DNA of 64,000 nucleotides. Origin: Sulfidibacter corallicola (GTDB taxonomy: Bacteria > Acidobacteriota > Holophagae > Acanthopleuribacterales > Acanthopleuribacteraceae). The notes below the pieces were generated by a model. It was given only the letters and a program-made list of their open reading frames with translations, searched no databases and was not told where the DNA came from. A program made the translations under genes and the position numbers. Positions 20,601 through 30,100 of this stretch are shown piece after piece (position 1 is the stretch's first letter; every line of letters begins with the position of its first letter). The stretch is taken from positions 10,844,256 to 10,908,255 of the forward strand of contig NZ_CP071793.1 of assembly GCF_017498545.1 (NCBI RefSeq), written 5' to 3'.

Positions 20601-23600
20601 GGCCTTGACTTCCATGTGGTAGTCCGTGACGAGGCCTTCGGCGGTGGTCACGGTCACGGTGTAGCCGTCGGCGCGTTCCACGCGGTCGAGTTGCTGAAAG
20701 CCGCCCTCCGGATCTTCGTCGCGGGTGAGGCGACCCAGGTCGTCGAAAGTGAAGGACCAGGTGTTGCGGTTGTAGTCGGTGAAGGTGGCCAGCAGGCCGA
20801 GCTTCGCTTCGTCGTGGTAGGTCATGCTCGCCGACTTGCCGGCCGGATTGCGGACATCGGCCAAGAAGCCCGCCGCATCGAGCGTGAGCACCGTCTCCTG
20901 ACCGTAGGGGCCGGTGACGACCACCCCGTTCGCGACACGTCCGAAGTCGAAACGGGTGGCTTGGTCGTCTACGTCGACGATGCTGGCCAGGGTGCCGTCG
21001 GCATGGTAGGTGAAGCGGAACAGGACCAGGTTGGTCAGCGCGTCGTGGGTGCGCAGGTGACGACCGTAGAGGTCGAAGACGAAGTAGGTTTCTCCATCGA
21101 CATCGGGAATGACGATTTCGTCCGCCCGCTGATCGGGGAGCAGGAACGAGACCTTGCGAACGCGGTTTTGGGAAGAACAGGCGATGTAGACGTTTTCGTG
21201 CTCGTCCAGACCGAAGCCGTTGATCTCACCGAGCTCCACGCTCGTGGCCGCGGCGCCTTCGGATTCATCCCGCACACCGCCGGTGTAGCCGGCCACGGTC
21301 GTGATGATGCCTTGGGGCGAGATTTTGCGGATCTTCCGGTTCCAGGCGTCGGAGAAATAGACGTTGCCGGTGCGACCGACGCGGACCACGACCGGACCCG
21401 CCAAGCGGGCTTCGGTAGCCGGCCCGTTGTCGCCCGTGTAGCCCCGTTCGCCGTTGCCCGCAATCGTGGTGATGCGGCCGGTGCGATCAACTTTGCGGAT
21501 TCGGTTGTTCGCCAGATCGGCGATGTACAGATTCCCCTGGCGGTCGATTTCCACACAGGTGGGCAGGTTCAAATAGGCTTTGGTGGCCGGTCCGCCGTCG
21601 CCACCGAAGCCGCCTTGGTTGACGCCGTCACCGTCCGGGTCGGGGTTGCCGGCCACGACGGTAATCACACCTTCGCGGTCGACGCGGTAGACCTGGTGGT
21701 TGAACTTGTCGGCGAAGAAGAGGTTCCCTTCGCTGTCGATCGCGAATCCGGCCGGGCGATTGAGCTTGGCCTGGGTCGCATAGACCAGGCTTTTGCTGTT
21801 CAGGGCTTTCATGCCCGTCCCGCTCTTGGTATTGAGTCCGGCCACCCAACGCACCATGCCGTCGTCCCAGCGACGCACCAGGTTGTTGTGGGTGTCGGCG
21901 ACAAACAGGCCGCCACGGTCGTTCCACTTGGTGGTCCAGGGCAGGTTCAATTGCACCTGATCCCCCGGCAGATCCTTGGAACCGCTATTGCCGGGCTCGT
22001 CACCCGAGCCGATCAAGGTCGTGATCTTGCCGTTGGTGTCCACCTTGCGGACGCGGTTGTTCTCCATGTCCGTGATGTAGATGTTGCCGCGGTTGTCGAT
22101 TTCCACGTCTTGGGGATTGGCCAACAGGGCCTCGTCGGCTTTACCGCCGTCGCCCTTGATTCCGCGACCACCGGTGCCCGCCACGGTTTCGATGATCCGT
22201 CCGACACCGCTGGTGGTGCGGATGGTGCCGTCGCCCATGTACAGGGTGCGCGAGGCGGGATCGTAGACGTGGTGCTCGTTGACGGACCAGCCACCCAGAC
22301 CCAGCGCGCGTGCGTCCCAAGCACCCACGTAGCGTACCTGCTCCTGCCACAGGGTGACCTCGTTGCGCACGGCGTCGGGGGAGATGGGATTTCCGTCGCC
22401 GAACAGACCGAAAGAGCGCGGCGTTTCGGCCGGAAGTTGGAGCAGGCTGTCGTAGACGTACCCGATTTTGACGGTCGCCGAAACTTTCCCCTGAACCTTG
22501 CGGCCGTATCCGTCGAGACCCTTATAGGTGAAGGTGTGGCGCAGGTTGGCGCGCGCGGGGAATTCGAAGGAGTGTTTTTCTCCCGCGACGGTGATCTCGA
22601 GCAGCACCCGCTTCAGGACGTCCGGCACCTTCGTGCCGGTGACTTGAATATCGAGCTCGTTGGAGAGGCGATGTCCCGGCACCCGAGTGCTCTTGTAGTA
22701 CAGCGAATAGGGCGTACCGGAAACACCCAGCACTTCACCCAAACTCTGGTTGTGCACATCGATGATCGACCCGCTCTTTTCACAGGGGTCCTCTTCTTCC
22801 TCTTCCTCTTCTTCCGGTTCCTCGGGCGGCTCCGCCGCGGGGGGCAGCATTTGGCCGTAGTTGAGGTCCACCGGCGTGAAGTGATCGGTCCGCGCACGCC
22901 AGACACTGGTGCCGGCGGCGTAGAGTTCGCCCAGGTGGCGCCGCTCTTCGTCGCCGATGCCCAGTTCCTTCAGGGCGGCGGCATCGGCGGCCTGGCCGCT
23001 GCCGTCCAGATCCACCTGAGCCAAACCGCTGTCGGCATCGGTGCTCAGGATCTCGATGATGCGGCCGTTGTCCATCGCGATCCAGGCCTGGCGCTCGCGG
23101 TCGAAATAGCCGACCGGCACCAGGATCCCGGTGGGCAGATCCAAGAAGTTGTCTACATAGAAGGTGACGTCGCGATCGAAGCGAACCGTCTTGGCGTCTT
23201 GTTGGACCGCCTCGTCCACGCTCAGCTCGACACAGTAGGTGTAGGCACTGGCGGGCGGCAGGTTGGCGGGCATCGCCTTGGGACCGTCGGGTCCGACGGT
23301 GTACTCGGTGGCCCGCACCGAAAGCGAAGAGAGCGCCCGGGTGCTTCCGTCCGGCAGTACCATTTCGGCTTTGGTTTGGGGTGCGAACAGCAAGGTCGCC
23401 TGGCGCGGACCGTCGCTGTCCTCGACACGGCTGCCGCGAGCGACCTGGTAGCTGTCCGAAGTCAGGTCGATCTGCGTCACCCGCGTGTCGAACGCGGTCA
23501 TCACCACGTCTTCCAACCACTGGAAATCGTTGGCGGGGGGGCTGATTTTGCGAAAGACGGGAATGTACCCCGGTTTCTCGAAACGAAGCGAAAGAAGGTC

Positions 23601-24125
23601 TCCGGCGTTGATTACCAGATCGAAGACACCGTCGGCGCGCGAACGGGTCTGTCCGTAATCGGGCTGACCCTGCACGCGAACCACGACGCCTGGCAATGGA
23701 TTGCCGGCCGCGTCGCGCACGGTCCCGCGCATGACCGCCATGTAGCGGGCATCGAGCGCACCTTCGGCGACGCCGGTCTGCACGGCCTGCGGACCGGAGA
23801 ACAAAAAGCTCACGGAAGACGCGAAGGGCGTGATGATGGTGGGATCATTGGGCGTGGCGATGCTGGCCGGATCGATCGGGAGGTAGCCGTCTCCCCGCTC
23901 GATGGCGGCGATGACACACACGATGTCGGCCACCGTGACCGAGCCGTCGCCGTTGCAATCGGCATCGCCGACGGCACTGGCATTCCCCTGAATGATGTCG
24001 TTCAGCAAGCTGACGTCCTGCATGTCGAGCCGGTCGTCGCCATTGGCGTCGCCGGGCTCGGCCCACAGGGCTGGAGCCGCTAACAGCATAAGAAATAGAG
24101 AGATACGTAATGTCGAGATCATCAT
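17637..24125 (-). CDS. RHS-repeat polymorphic toxin with N-terminal dockerin pair, NHL propeller and HINT-toxin C-terminus
   Basis: About 2162 residues. The ATG at 24125 is preceded at 8 bases by GGAAGG; a TTG six bases upstream is less likely. Order: signal peptide (~1-22); two dockerin-type calcium loops (DANGDDRLDMQDV, DCNGDGSVTVADI, ~25-85); a carboxypeptidase-regulatory-like domain (~128-215); an acidic Glu run (~440); NHL repeats (~660-990, e.g. NRGNIYITDMENNRVRKV); RHS/YD repeats; and the RHS core end (RFGARDYDPQVGRWTDVDPLG region, ~1840). A pretoxin HINT domain (~1950-2085) starts at CFVAGTLV and ends near VHN, indicating self-cleavage. The last ~75 residues are a variable tip with W-V-K, GESGTDFAKRMMD, YGEGNW and KKFGDRGFE. 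This recalls a polymorphic-toxin tip family whose activity I cannot name with confidence. Confidence 0.9.
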   Translation of the reverse strand: MMISTLRISLFLMLLAAPALWAEPGDANGDDRLDMQDVSLLNDIIQGNASAVGDADCNGDGSVTVADIVCVIAAIERGDGYLPIDPASIATPNDPTIITPFASSVSFLFSGPQAVQTGVAEGALDARYMAVMRGTVRDAAGNPLPGVVVRVQGQPDYGQTRSRADGVFDLVINAGDLLSLRFEKPGYIPVFRKISPPANDFQWLEDVVMTAFDTRVTQIDLTSDSYQVARGSRVEDSDGPRQATLLFAPQTKAEMVLPDGSTRALSSLSVRATEYTVGPDGPKAMPANLPPASAYTYCVELSVDEAVQQDAKTVRFDRDVTFYVDNFLDLPTGILVPVGYFDRERQAWIAMDNGRIIEILSTDADSGLAQVDLDGSGQAADAAALKELGIGDEERRHLGELYAAGTSVWRARTDHFTPVDLNYGQMLPPAAEPPEEPEEEEEEEEDPCEKSGSIIDVHNQSLGEVLGVSGTPYSLYYKSTRVPGHRLSNELDIQVTGTKVPDVLKRVLLEITVAGEKHSFEFPARANLRHTFTYKGLDGYGRKVQGKVSATVKIGYVYDSLLQLPAETPRSFGLFGDGNPISPDAVRNEVTLWQEQVRYVGAWDARALGLGGWSVNEHHVYDPASRTLYMGDGTIRTTSGVGRIIETVAGTGGRGIKGDGGKADEALLANPQDVEIDNRGNIYITDMENNRVRKVDTNGKITTLIGSGDEPGNSGSKDLPGDQVQLNLPWTTKWNDRGGLFVADTHNNLVRRWDDGMVRWVAGLNTKSGTGMKALNSKSLVYATQAKLNRPAGFAIDSEGNLFFADKFNHQVYRVDREGVITVVAGNPDPDGDGVNQGGFGGDGGPATKAYLNLPTCVEIDRQGNLYIADLANNRIRKVDRTGRITTIAGNGERGYTGDNGPATEARLAGPVVVRVGRTGNVYFSDAWNRKIRKISPQGIITTVAGYTGGVRDESEGAAATSVELGEINGFGLDEHENVYIACSSQNRVRKVSFLLPDQRADEIVIPDVDGETYFVFDLYGRHLRTHDALTNLVLFRFTYHADGTLASIVDVDDQATRFDFGRVANGVVVTGPYGQETVLTLDAAGFLADVRNPAGKSASMTYHDEAKLGLLATFTDYNRNTWSFTFDDLGRLTRDEDPEGGFQQLDRVERADGYTVTVTTAEGLVTDYHMEVKADGTVRRWVDGMDCDCPQVDIVNDPNGLTTIRQREGTVITKTTQSSPRWGRLVELPKQTKVTTPSGLNSVTTVSEEVTWVDPKHPVELKSQTFTLTTNGKTHTMTYDHASRKLTSVDPTSLVTTTFFDNHNAISRVERPGLLPIEYSYREDGQVSEIKQGTRIVAFGYDANGYVDSVTDPLKRTTLYRNDILGQVEQTTLADANLVAFEYDDNGNVTRVDPPGSDAFVFSYDKNNQRETETAPDQEGVVTHRFDKDLHPTHIVYPDNRILNSVYDDYGRLSRLEADGFVTTAHYDETTGQLTRITNSDGPEVGFAYDGHLPTQTTWTGEIAGSVTIDFDNDFNIEGVRIDDTAEVRAIYNAQGELTNFGSMSIGYDEETGYLGTTDLGVAETVFDYNGYGEPDLFSASVGGQIRFQQDVIYDALGRISRLTETKDGSAVVYAYTYDTRGQLTDVHRDDVLVEHYEYDDFGNRTHELNQADIASYDTGGRLASHGDWDYSFGPNGDLKGKTHRNNGAQVTYVYDLLGNLRSATLADGTEIAYVIDATNRRVGKKVNGTLVQGFLYKDSLNPVAELDGDGEIVSLFYYATRNHVPDFMIRGGKTYRIVSDFRGSPRMVIDIQSGDLVQEISYDAWGRVLADSNPGFQPFGFAGGLVDAHTGLIRFGARDYDPQVGRWTDVDPLGTEGGLNRYRYAQNDPVNFVDPDGNLPFLVILAVKAGAEAIADVVQQLLQNGGSYECIDWNQVAISAGLGALGPGLSKLAKMGWFRKLFDKGQKGCFVAGTLVATAAGLIPIEDVQVGDQVWSYRERSGEIELNEVLELHRREAKRLVELTIDGESIVTTEEHPFYVIGHGWKGAIHLEPGDRVLDRAKAAAVVDAKWVRLTDAPVYNFTVAGNHNYYVSRELVLVHNNDCTKKFKKPKKGSGKEKATDAPSWVKNHPEGKPYEGESGTDFAKRMMDAQYGEGNWTRKGDMAKQYSQIKKFGDRGFE

Positions 24126-25292
24126 GGACAAAACCTTCCTTTGAATTCCTCTCGAGATGGAATGAATGGGGGTGATCGCTTTCGGATCGTTCGATTTTCG
24201 GCAGGTACGCCCCCGAAACGGGATGGGAGACGCACCGCCCTAGGCATCCGGGCACACCATGGCCGGACCTCGACGGGGCCGGCACTGCGCATGACGTCGG
24301 TCACCGTAGGCACACCCGATCGGGTCGAGCGCAGGCGGAACGCGGCCAGGCGCAACGATGTCGGACGCTCGGCGTCACGAAGGTTCAGACCGTCGCGGGA
24401 ATCTCGGACGGCCGAAGGATCGGTGGGAGCGGATGCGAAGCTGTGTGGAGCACGTGGTGGGTTGGCTGATCTGGCAGGTCCATGCCAGGAAAATGGGAAA
24501 ACCAGGCCGCGGGATTGGGTCTAAAAACCAAGAAAGGACTGAGTCATTAAAAACACTTCAGTCACGAAAATGAACAAAATTGAATTAATGCAAGATTTTT
24601 GAAAACCTATTTTTTGAGATACGGGCTCATTCAGAATAAAATCGCACCCCAAAGCGGGGACAACTCTAGCATCGGAGTCGATCAAAACCAATAGGGTTTC
24701 GTCTAAAAAACGTCTCGGCGCGCCAAGGAGGACCCCAACACAATGATTTTAAATGAGTTAAAAATGAACAACGAACCAGAAGACGATCGCGGTGTGACGG
24801 GAATCACCGGGATTCGCTTTTTATGTATCTCTACACCGCCCGGTTTCATCGTAGACAAATCCAGGTTGGCGGCCCGCTCCTTCAACGCCTCATTTCGGAA
24901 AGTAAGTGCTGCATGATGCCCGAATCGCGATGCTTCGAAACATCGCACCCGTTTGTAGAAATCTTCACGGCGCGGCATATTGCTTTTCCCATCGAACTGA
25001 TCGACAATTCAATGTAAAGCAAGCGATTTGTGCGCATGGGATGCGCCGTGGATTTGAAGCGCGATGGTTCGGGGCACGTGGCGCCACGTCACCGCCCGGG
25101 CGAGCCGGAACGCCCGATCCGGTGCCGAGGTCTCGACCACAAATCGCCTCGGTCGACGTCACACGTGCTACCGAACTCTTCGCGATCCATCCGCCGGCGC
25201 AGCCCGAGCCGTTCGGGACACGCCGATGCGCCGCGTTTCGATCGCGACGTCGCATGTTCGTCGCCAGGACCATCGATACCATGGAGGATGTC
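24126..25292. other. Divergent intergenic region, no gene recognised
   Basis: The region lies between the RHS operon (minus) and the small gene at 25293 (plus). Part of it (24540-24780) is distinctly AT-rich compared with its surroundings and probably carries promoters. Several ORFs of 60-130 codons cross it, but none has a good ribosome site or recognisable protein composition. Confidence 0.6.
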
Positions 25293-25556
25293 ATGCCCAA
25301 AAAGCCCAGAATCTACGGCGGCACCAGCAAAGCGAACGCAGGTCTCAAGAAGGCAAAGAAAATCAGCGCGCGCGAAAACCTAGGGACCCTGATGCGCAAG
25401 CACCGGGATCTGGAAGACCTGCTCTACAGTTATTCGTCGCGGGCCGACCTGGTCTACGAGGACATGGATTTTTCCATCGAAGAATTCTCGGACATCACCG
25501 GCGCCGACCTGGAAGAACTGCTCGAAGAAATCAACGAAATCGTCAAGCGCCGCTGA
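25293..25556 (+). CDS. Small charged hypothetical protein (87 aa)
   Basis: The start at 25293 has GGAGG five bases upstream; an ATG at 25281 in the same frame is weaker. The first ~30 residues are Lys-rich (MPKKPRIYGG, KKAKKISARE). The remainder is acidic and helical (FSIEEFSDITGADLEELLEE). There is no signal peptide or membrane segment. It ends nine bases before birA, so the two are probably co-transcribed. I do not recognise a family; its size and split charge would fit a small nucleic-acid- or protein-binding factor, but that is a guess. Confidence 0.65.
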   Translation: MPKKPRIYGGTSKANAGLKKAKKISARENLGTLMRKHRDLEDLLYSYSSRADLVYEDMDFSIEEFSDITGADLEELLEEINEIVKRR

Positions 25557-25565
25557 GCAGGGTTC

Positions 25566-26309
25566 ATGATCGGCATCCATCACGACAACGTCATTCACCT
25601 GGATCACACGGCCTCCACCAACGACGACGCGTTCGCGGTCCTGGGCCAGGCGTCGAGTTGCCTGGTCTGGACGACCGACCAGCGGGCGGGTCGCGGTAGT
25701 CGCGGACGCGAATGGCTGACGCCGCGAGATCACGGCCTGGCCCTATCGCTCGGTTTGCACAGCGAAGCGGTTCCCTCGCCCGGGACCTGGTGCTATCCCC
25801 TGTTCGCCGGGGTGCTGCTCTTCGACGCGTTGGCCTCGCTTCGGCCCGAGGCGTCGCTTTCGCTGAAGTGGCCCAACGACGTGCTCTTCGAGAACCGCAA
25901 ACTGGCCGGGATTCTCTGCGAGTCTCGCTGGTCCGGGTCCCTGCCCTCGATCGTGCTGGGCATGGGCGTCAACCTAAAGCATCACCAGGCCATGGACGAC
26001 CTGCCCAAATCCTACGCGGCGCTGTCGGAATGGCCCGAACCGCCGAGCCCGCTCCAGGTGGTCGATGCGATCAAGGTCCACCTCGGCGAAGTCATGTCGC
26101 GCTACACCGACGCCGAGGCGCTCAACGCGGCTTGGCTGTCCCGATCGGCGCTTTCGCCGGGCCAGGGTCTGCGACTCCACGCCATGGAGCGCGACTACAC
26201 GGGCACGTTCGTGGGATTGGACGCCTTCGGTTGCCTGCTGTTGCGCGACGCCACCGGCACGGTGCACCAGATCCAGCAAAGCTGCGACGACTTCCAGTTC
26301 TTGGGGTGA
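25566..26309 (+). CDS. birA: Biotin--[acetyl-CoA-carboxylase] ligase, monofunctional
   Basis: 247 residues, the catalytic and C-terminal parts of the BPL family without the N-terminal DNA-binding HTH. It should ligate biotin to the biotin carboxyl carrier protein via biotinyl-AMP but not act as the bio repressor. The biotin/ATP loop GRGSRGREW is at ~39-47. The LSLKWPNDVLF segment is at ~98-108, with the KLAGILCE strand after it. IVLGMGVNL follows. It lies nine bases after the small gene at 25293. Downstream is a long repeat region shared with the convergent NRPS gene. Confidence 0.92.
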   Translation: MIGIHHDNVIHLDHTASTNDDAFAVLGQASSCLVWTTDQRAGRGSRGREWLTPRDHGLALSLGLHSEAVPSPGTWCYPLFAGVLLFDALASLRPEASLSLKWPNDVLFENRKLAGILCESRWSGSLPSIVLGMGVNLKHHQAMDDLPKSYAALSEWPEPPSPLQVVDAIKVHLGEVMSRYTDAEALNAAWLSRSALSPGQGLRLHAMERDYTGTFVGLDAFGCLLLRDATGTVHQIQQSCDDFQFLG

Positions 26310-26391
26310 CAGACTCCCCCGCGGCGCCCGCATCCACAGAGAGGCGCATGCCGGCAGTACCCGCATGCAGAGAGAGGCGTCGTCGCGGTAG

Positions 26392-26410
26392 GTTGGCCGG
26401 CCCGGCCGAC
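26392..26410 (+). repeat. Hairpin repeat copy, GTTGGCCGG stem
   Basis: GTTGGCCGG / CCGGCCGAC with one central C. GGTAGGT precedes it and ATTTCGGAG follows. It has the same stem as the copies at 1121 and in the 148-bp array, in opposite orientation. Confidence 0.75.
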
Positions 26411-26527
26411 ATTTCGGAGTCAAGAACCTGCGCAGTACCCGCATCCCAAGAGAGACGTGATGCCGCTATCCTCGATAGTGATTTAAGTTTGCAGTGCCAG
26501 CATCCCAAGAGGGGCGATTAGCCTGTA

Positions 26528-26548
26528 GGTGGAGCAGCTTGCTCCACC
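26528..26548 (+). repeat. Hairpin repeat copy, GGTGGAGCA stem
   Basis: A perfect 9-bp stem (26528-26536 with 26540-26548) and a 3-nt loop. CCTGTA precedes it and AATCGAAGCAAC follows. This copy is close to the family consensus. Confidence 0.85.
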
Positions 26549-26749
26549 AATCGAAGCAACTTATGTCCCATGAGAAGCTTAGGCTAAAGAGCGGAGCGGA
26601 ACACCAAGAAAATACGAATGCTCGGTGGTTCAGTAAATCCACGAGGAATGTCGCGCCAAGTATGATCATCAGGAGCCTTAAGCCCCCCGATGAACACTTC
26701 GAAATGATCCATGCAAGGGGTGCCCGCGAATTCACGAAAAATGCCGCGC

Positions 26750-26786
26750 CTGTAGGAGGAGCCATCAGCTCGGGCAATCGAAGCAA
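26750..26786 (+). repeat. Degenerate hairpin repeat copy
   Basis: CTGTAGGAGGAGC and GCTCGGGCAATCGAAGCAAC keep both flanks and a short GAGC/GCTC stem, but the outer stem has decayed. Confidence 0.5.
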
Positions 26787-27033
26787 CAAGCTGAAAATAA
26801 ACGTACTATCTTGTGAGCTGAGCCCTTTCGTTGGCCTTTTCTCCACCATCGCACGTGACTCCCATGTCACGAGAGAATCGTCGTGCCGGTCGACTTTGAT
26901 GGGAGGGTAGTTGCAACGCATTCGGTTCGCCTGCAAGCGTTACTTGGTTCTTTCCTTCGATTTATGGTTCTGGAAAGGGCTTCGCTTCGCTCTTTGGCGC
27001 AATCCACTCCCGTTGCTTGAGTTACTTCGATTA

Positions 27034-27052
27034 GTTGAGCTGGCAGCTCAAC
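27034..27052 (-). repeat. Hairpin repeat copy, GTTGAGCT stem
   Basis: GTTGAGCT (27034-27041) pairs perfectly with AGCTCAAC (27045-27052). On the minus strand it reads CCTGTAGGTTGAGCTGCC, with TAATCGAAGTAAC after the stem. Confidence 0.85.
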
Positions 27053-27157
27053 CTACAGGCTTAACGCCTCTCTCGGGATGCTGGCACTGCGAAGAGAAAT
27101 CACTTTGAGGATAGCGGCATCACGTCTCTCCTGGGACGCGGGCACTGCGTGGCGACA

Positions 27158-30100
27158 TCACTTCGTTGGGGAATCGAGCAGGGCTTCCACGATCCGGGCG
27201 TTCTCCGACAGGTGCGGCGGGGCCAGCATCATGGAGTGCGGTCCCGCGCCGTCGACGACGCGCAGGCCAGCTCCCGCCAGGTCGCGCCACAGCGCCAGGG
27301 CGCCGTCGCCCTCGGGCAGGTCCTCGGCGGCGATGAAGGTGATTCGGGCGGCCAACGGCTCGCGCGGCACGCGATGGTAGTAAAACCGCAGATACCCCCG
27401 CAGGCGATGCACCACCGTGTCGCGGATGAAGGCGTCGCGCATCAGCTCGGCCACTTGTGCATCCTCACGGCAAAGCGCCAAGTGATCGGCCACATCGGCC
27501 TCGATCCGGCGGCGCAGCGCATTGGGGTCGTCGTGCAGCTCCCGGTCGGGGCGGCGACAGTCCAGCAGGATCAAATCCGCCACGTCCCGCCCTCGTTTCT
27601 CCAGGTGCGCGGCCAACGCATAGGCCAGAAAACCACCCGCGGAAAAGCCCAGCAGGCGAACCGGCCCCGAGGGTTGCAGCCGTGTCATCTGCACCGCGTA
27701 GCGCTCCAGGCGGTCCTCCTCCTCGATGTAGTCGAAGGCGTGCACCACGCGCCCGGGCATCGCCTCCGCCAATCCGGCGTAGACGGCGCCAAACCCCAGG
27801 ACCGGCGGCAACGCGAACAACGGCGCCGCATCCGATTCGCCGAAGGTCAACACCCGCTCTGCGCCGATCAGGGTGCGGTAACGCGTCAGGGTTTCCAGGC
27901 CCGCGGCGAGCGCACGGACGGTCGGTGCTTGGAACACCAACATCAAGGGTACTTCCAGACCCAGTTGGGCCCTGATTCGGGCGACGACCTTGACCGCCAG
28001 CAGGCTCGTCCCGCCCAGCGCGAAGAAATCGGCGTCGGGCGCGACGGGCTCGACCCGCAAGACTTCGCGCCAAATGGCGGCCAAGGCTTCGACCAGCGGG
28101 CTGTCGATCGCAGGCGCATCGCCCCCTTCGGCATTCCCCGTTTCCGGTACCGACACCAGACGTTCGGTCGCCAACGCCGTGAGCGCACATCGATCGAGTT
28201 TGCCGGTAGCCAGGCGGGGCAGCGAGGGCTCACACCAAATTCGGTCGGGCAACAGGTAATCGGGTAGTTCGCGCGCAAGACCTTCCCGCAATGCACGTTC
28301 CCGATCCGATTCACCGGCGACGAAGGCCACCAGCCGCGGTCGGGTGTCGCGGTCGACCGTGACCACGGCCACCTGGGTCGTGCCGGTGGCCCGAGCCAGG
28401 ACGGCCTCCACTTCGCCGGGCTCGACGCGGTAGCCGCGAATTTTGACCTGATCGTCCATGCGACCCAGAAACCGAAAGCGATCGTCGAAGTCGAGCATGC
28501 AGCGATCGCCGGTGTGGTAGGCGCGCTCACCCTCCCGGAAGGGGTGTGGTCGAAAGCGATCGGCGGTCAGGCCCGGTCGATTCAGGTAACCCAGGGCCAG
28601 GTGGTCCCCCGCCAGCACCAGCTCGCCGGAAACGCCTCGCGGGCAGAGCGCGCCGAATCGATCGACGATCCACATGCCGCAACCGGGCAAGGGCTCGCCC
28701 AGAGGCGGCAGCGCCTCGTCGGTCGAGTCACCTGGCGCAAGGGTCCAAGCGGAAACCACGTGGGTTTCCGAGGGGCCGTACTGGTTGTGGAACGCCAGGT
28801 TGGGGTGCCGCGCGAGAAAGGCGCACAGATCGGCATCCATGCGCGGTTGCTCGCCCGACGTGATCAAGTGGCGCAGCTCCGGCAGAAAGGCGTCGCCGGC
28901 TCCCTCGAGGAACAACCGCAAGGCGGAATAGGGCATGGCGAGCACGGCGATGCGCTGGACCTTCAATCGCCGGCACAGGGTTGCGAGTTCCAGGCGATCG
29001 CGGTCCGACAGCGCGACCAGGGTGCCGCCGCCGACCAGGGCCGCCAGCATCTCCTGGACCGAGACATCGAAACTGGGCGAAGCGTACTGGGCCCAGGTCA
29101 GGCCCGGGCCCAAGGTGCGGATCGACCAATGGGACAGGTTGGCCAGGCAGCGATGGGTTCCCCACACGGCCTTCGGCTCGCCGGTCGACCCGGAGGTGAA
29201 CACCAGATAGGCGGGCGCCGACGGATCGGGTACGGGCAGGCCGCGAGGGACGACCTGCTCCTCCAGCCAGGGTGTTCGACCCACGTCGACCCAGTTGGTT
29301 TGCGGCGCGAGCGTATCATCCGGGTCCGTCAGGACCAGCGCCGGATCCGCAGTGCGAAGCAATTGTTCTTGGCGGCGTTCGGGCATCTGGGGATCGAGGT
29401 AGAAGTAGACGGCGCCGGCTTTCAATATGGCCAGCAGGTAGAGCGGCAGGGTAGCGGTTCGCGGCAATCGCACCGCCACGACCTGACCCACCCGGACGTC
29501 TCGGTGATCGCGTAGCCAGGTGGCCAACATCTCGACTTCGCGGGCGAGCCCGGCGTAGGTCCAGGACGCCGTGGGCTCCACCCATGCGGTTCTGGTCGGA
29601 TTCCACCGGGCCTGTTCCTCGAAACGCGCCACGATGTTGGCCTCGATCCGCGCCGGATGCCCCGTGCCGCGCGCGGTCCATGCGCGGGCCCGCGCATCCG
29701 GAACCATGGCCAGGTTTCGGATGCGGCGCTTGCCCGAACGCGGCCATTGCGCCAACACAGCCTCCACCTGTTGGAGCAGATCCTCGATACGAGACGGCAG
29801 GAACAGGTCGGCGCCGTACTCCAGCTCCAGCATCAAGCCCGACTCGACCGCGGCGAAATTGAACAGCAGATCGAACTTGGCGGTGCGTCGTGGGATCGGG
29901 AACGCATCCATCGCCAGCTCGCCGAGGTCGAGCCGGCCACCGTCGCTGTCCTGAAGGACCACCATCACGTCGAACAGCGGTTGGCGCCCCGGTTCCCGGG
30001 CCAGGTCGAGCTCGTCGATCAACTGGTCCAGCGGCATCATTTGGTGAACCAGGGCCTCGCGAACGGTCTGCGCCACGCGGGCGAACCAGGCCTCCAGCGT

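Larger units (their letters stand above)
26310..27157. repeat. Convergent intergenic region with inverted hairpin-repeat units
   Basis: The sequence 26425-26560 reappears as an imperfect inverted copy at about 27005-27155. It includes CAGTGCC-GCATCCC, AGAGAGACGTGATGCCGCTATCCTC, CCTGTAGGT and TCGAAG..AAC elements. The two arms surround ~450 bases that carry a further degenerate copy (26750-26786). Hairpin-family copies in the region are 26392-26410, 26528-26548 and 27034-27052. No gene is credible here. Confidence 0.8.

Noticed and set aside
17625-24083. Plus-strand ORF of ~2150 codons opposite the RHS gene
   Set aside because: Antisense shadow of a strongly recognisable RHS protein; no ribosome site and no domains.
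24141-24524. Plus-strand ORF in the RHS upstream region
   Set aside because: Arg-rich composition, overlaps the RHS leader, no ribosome site.
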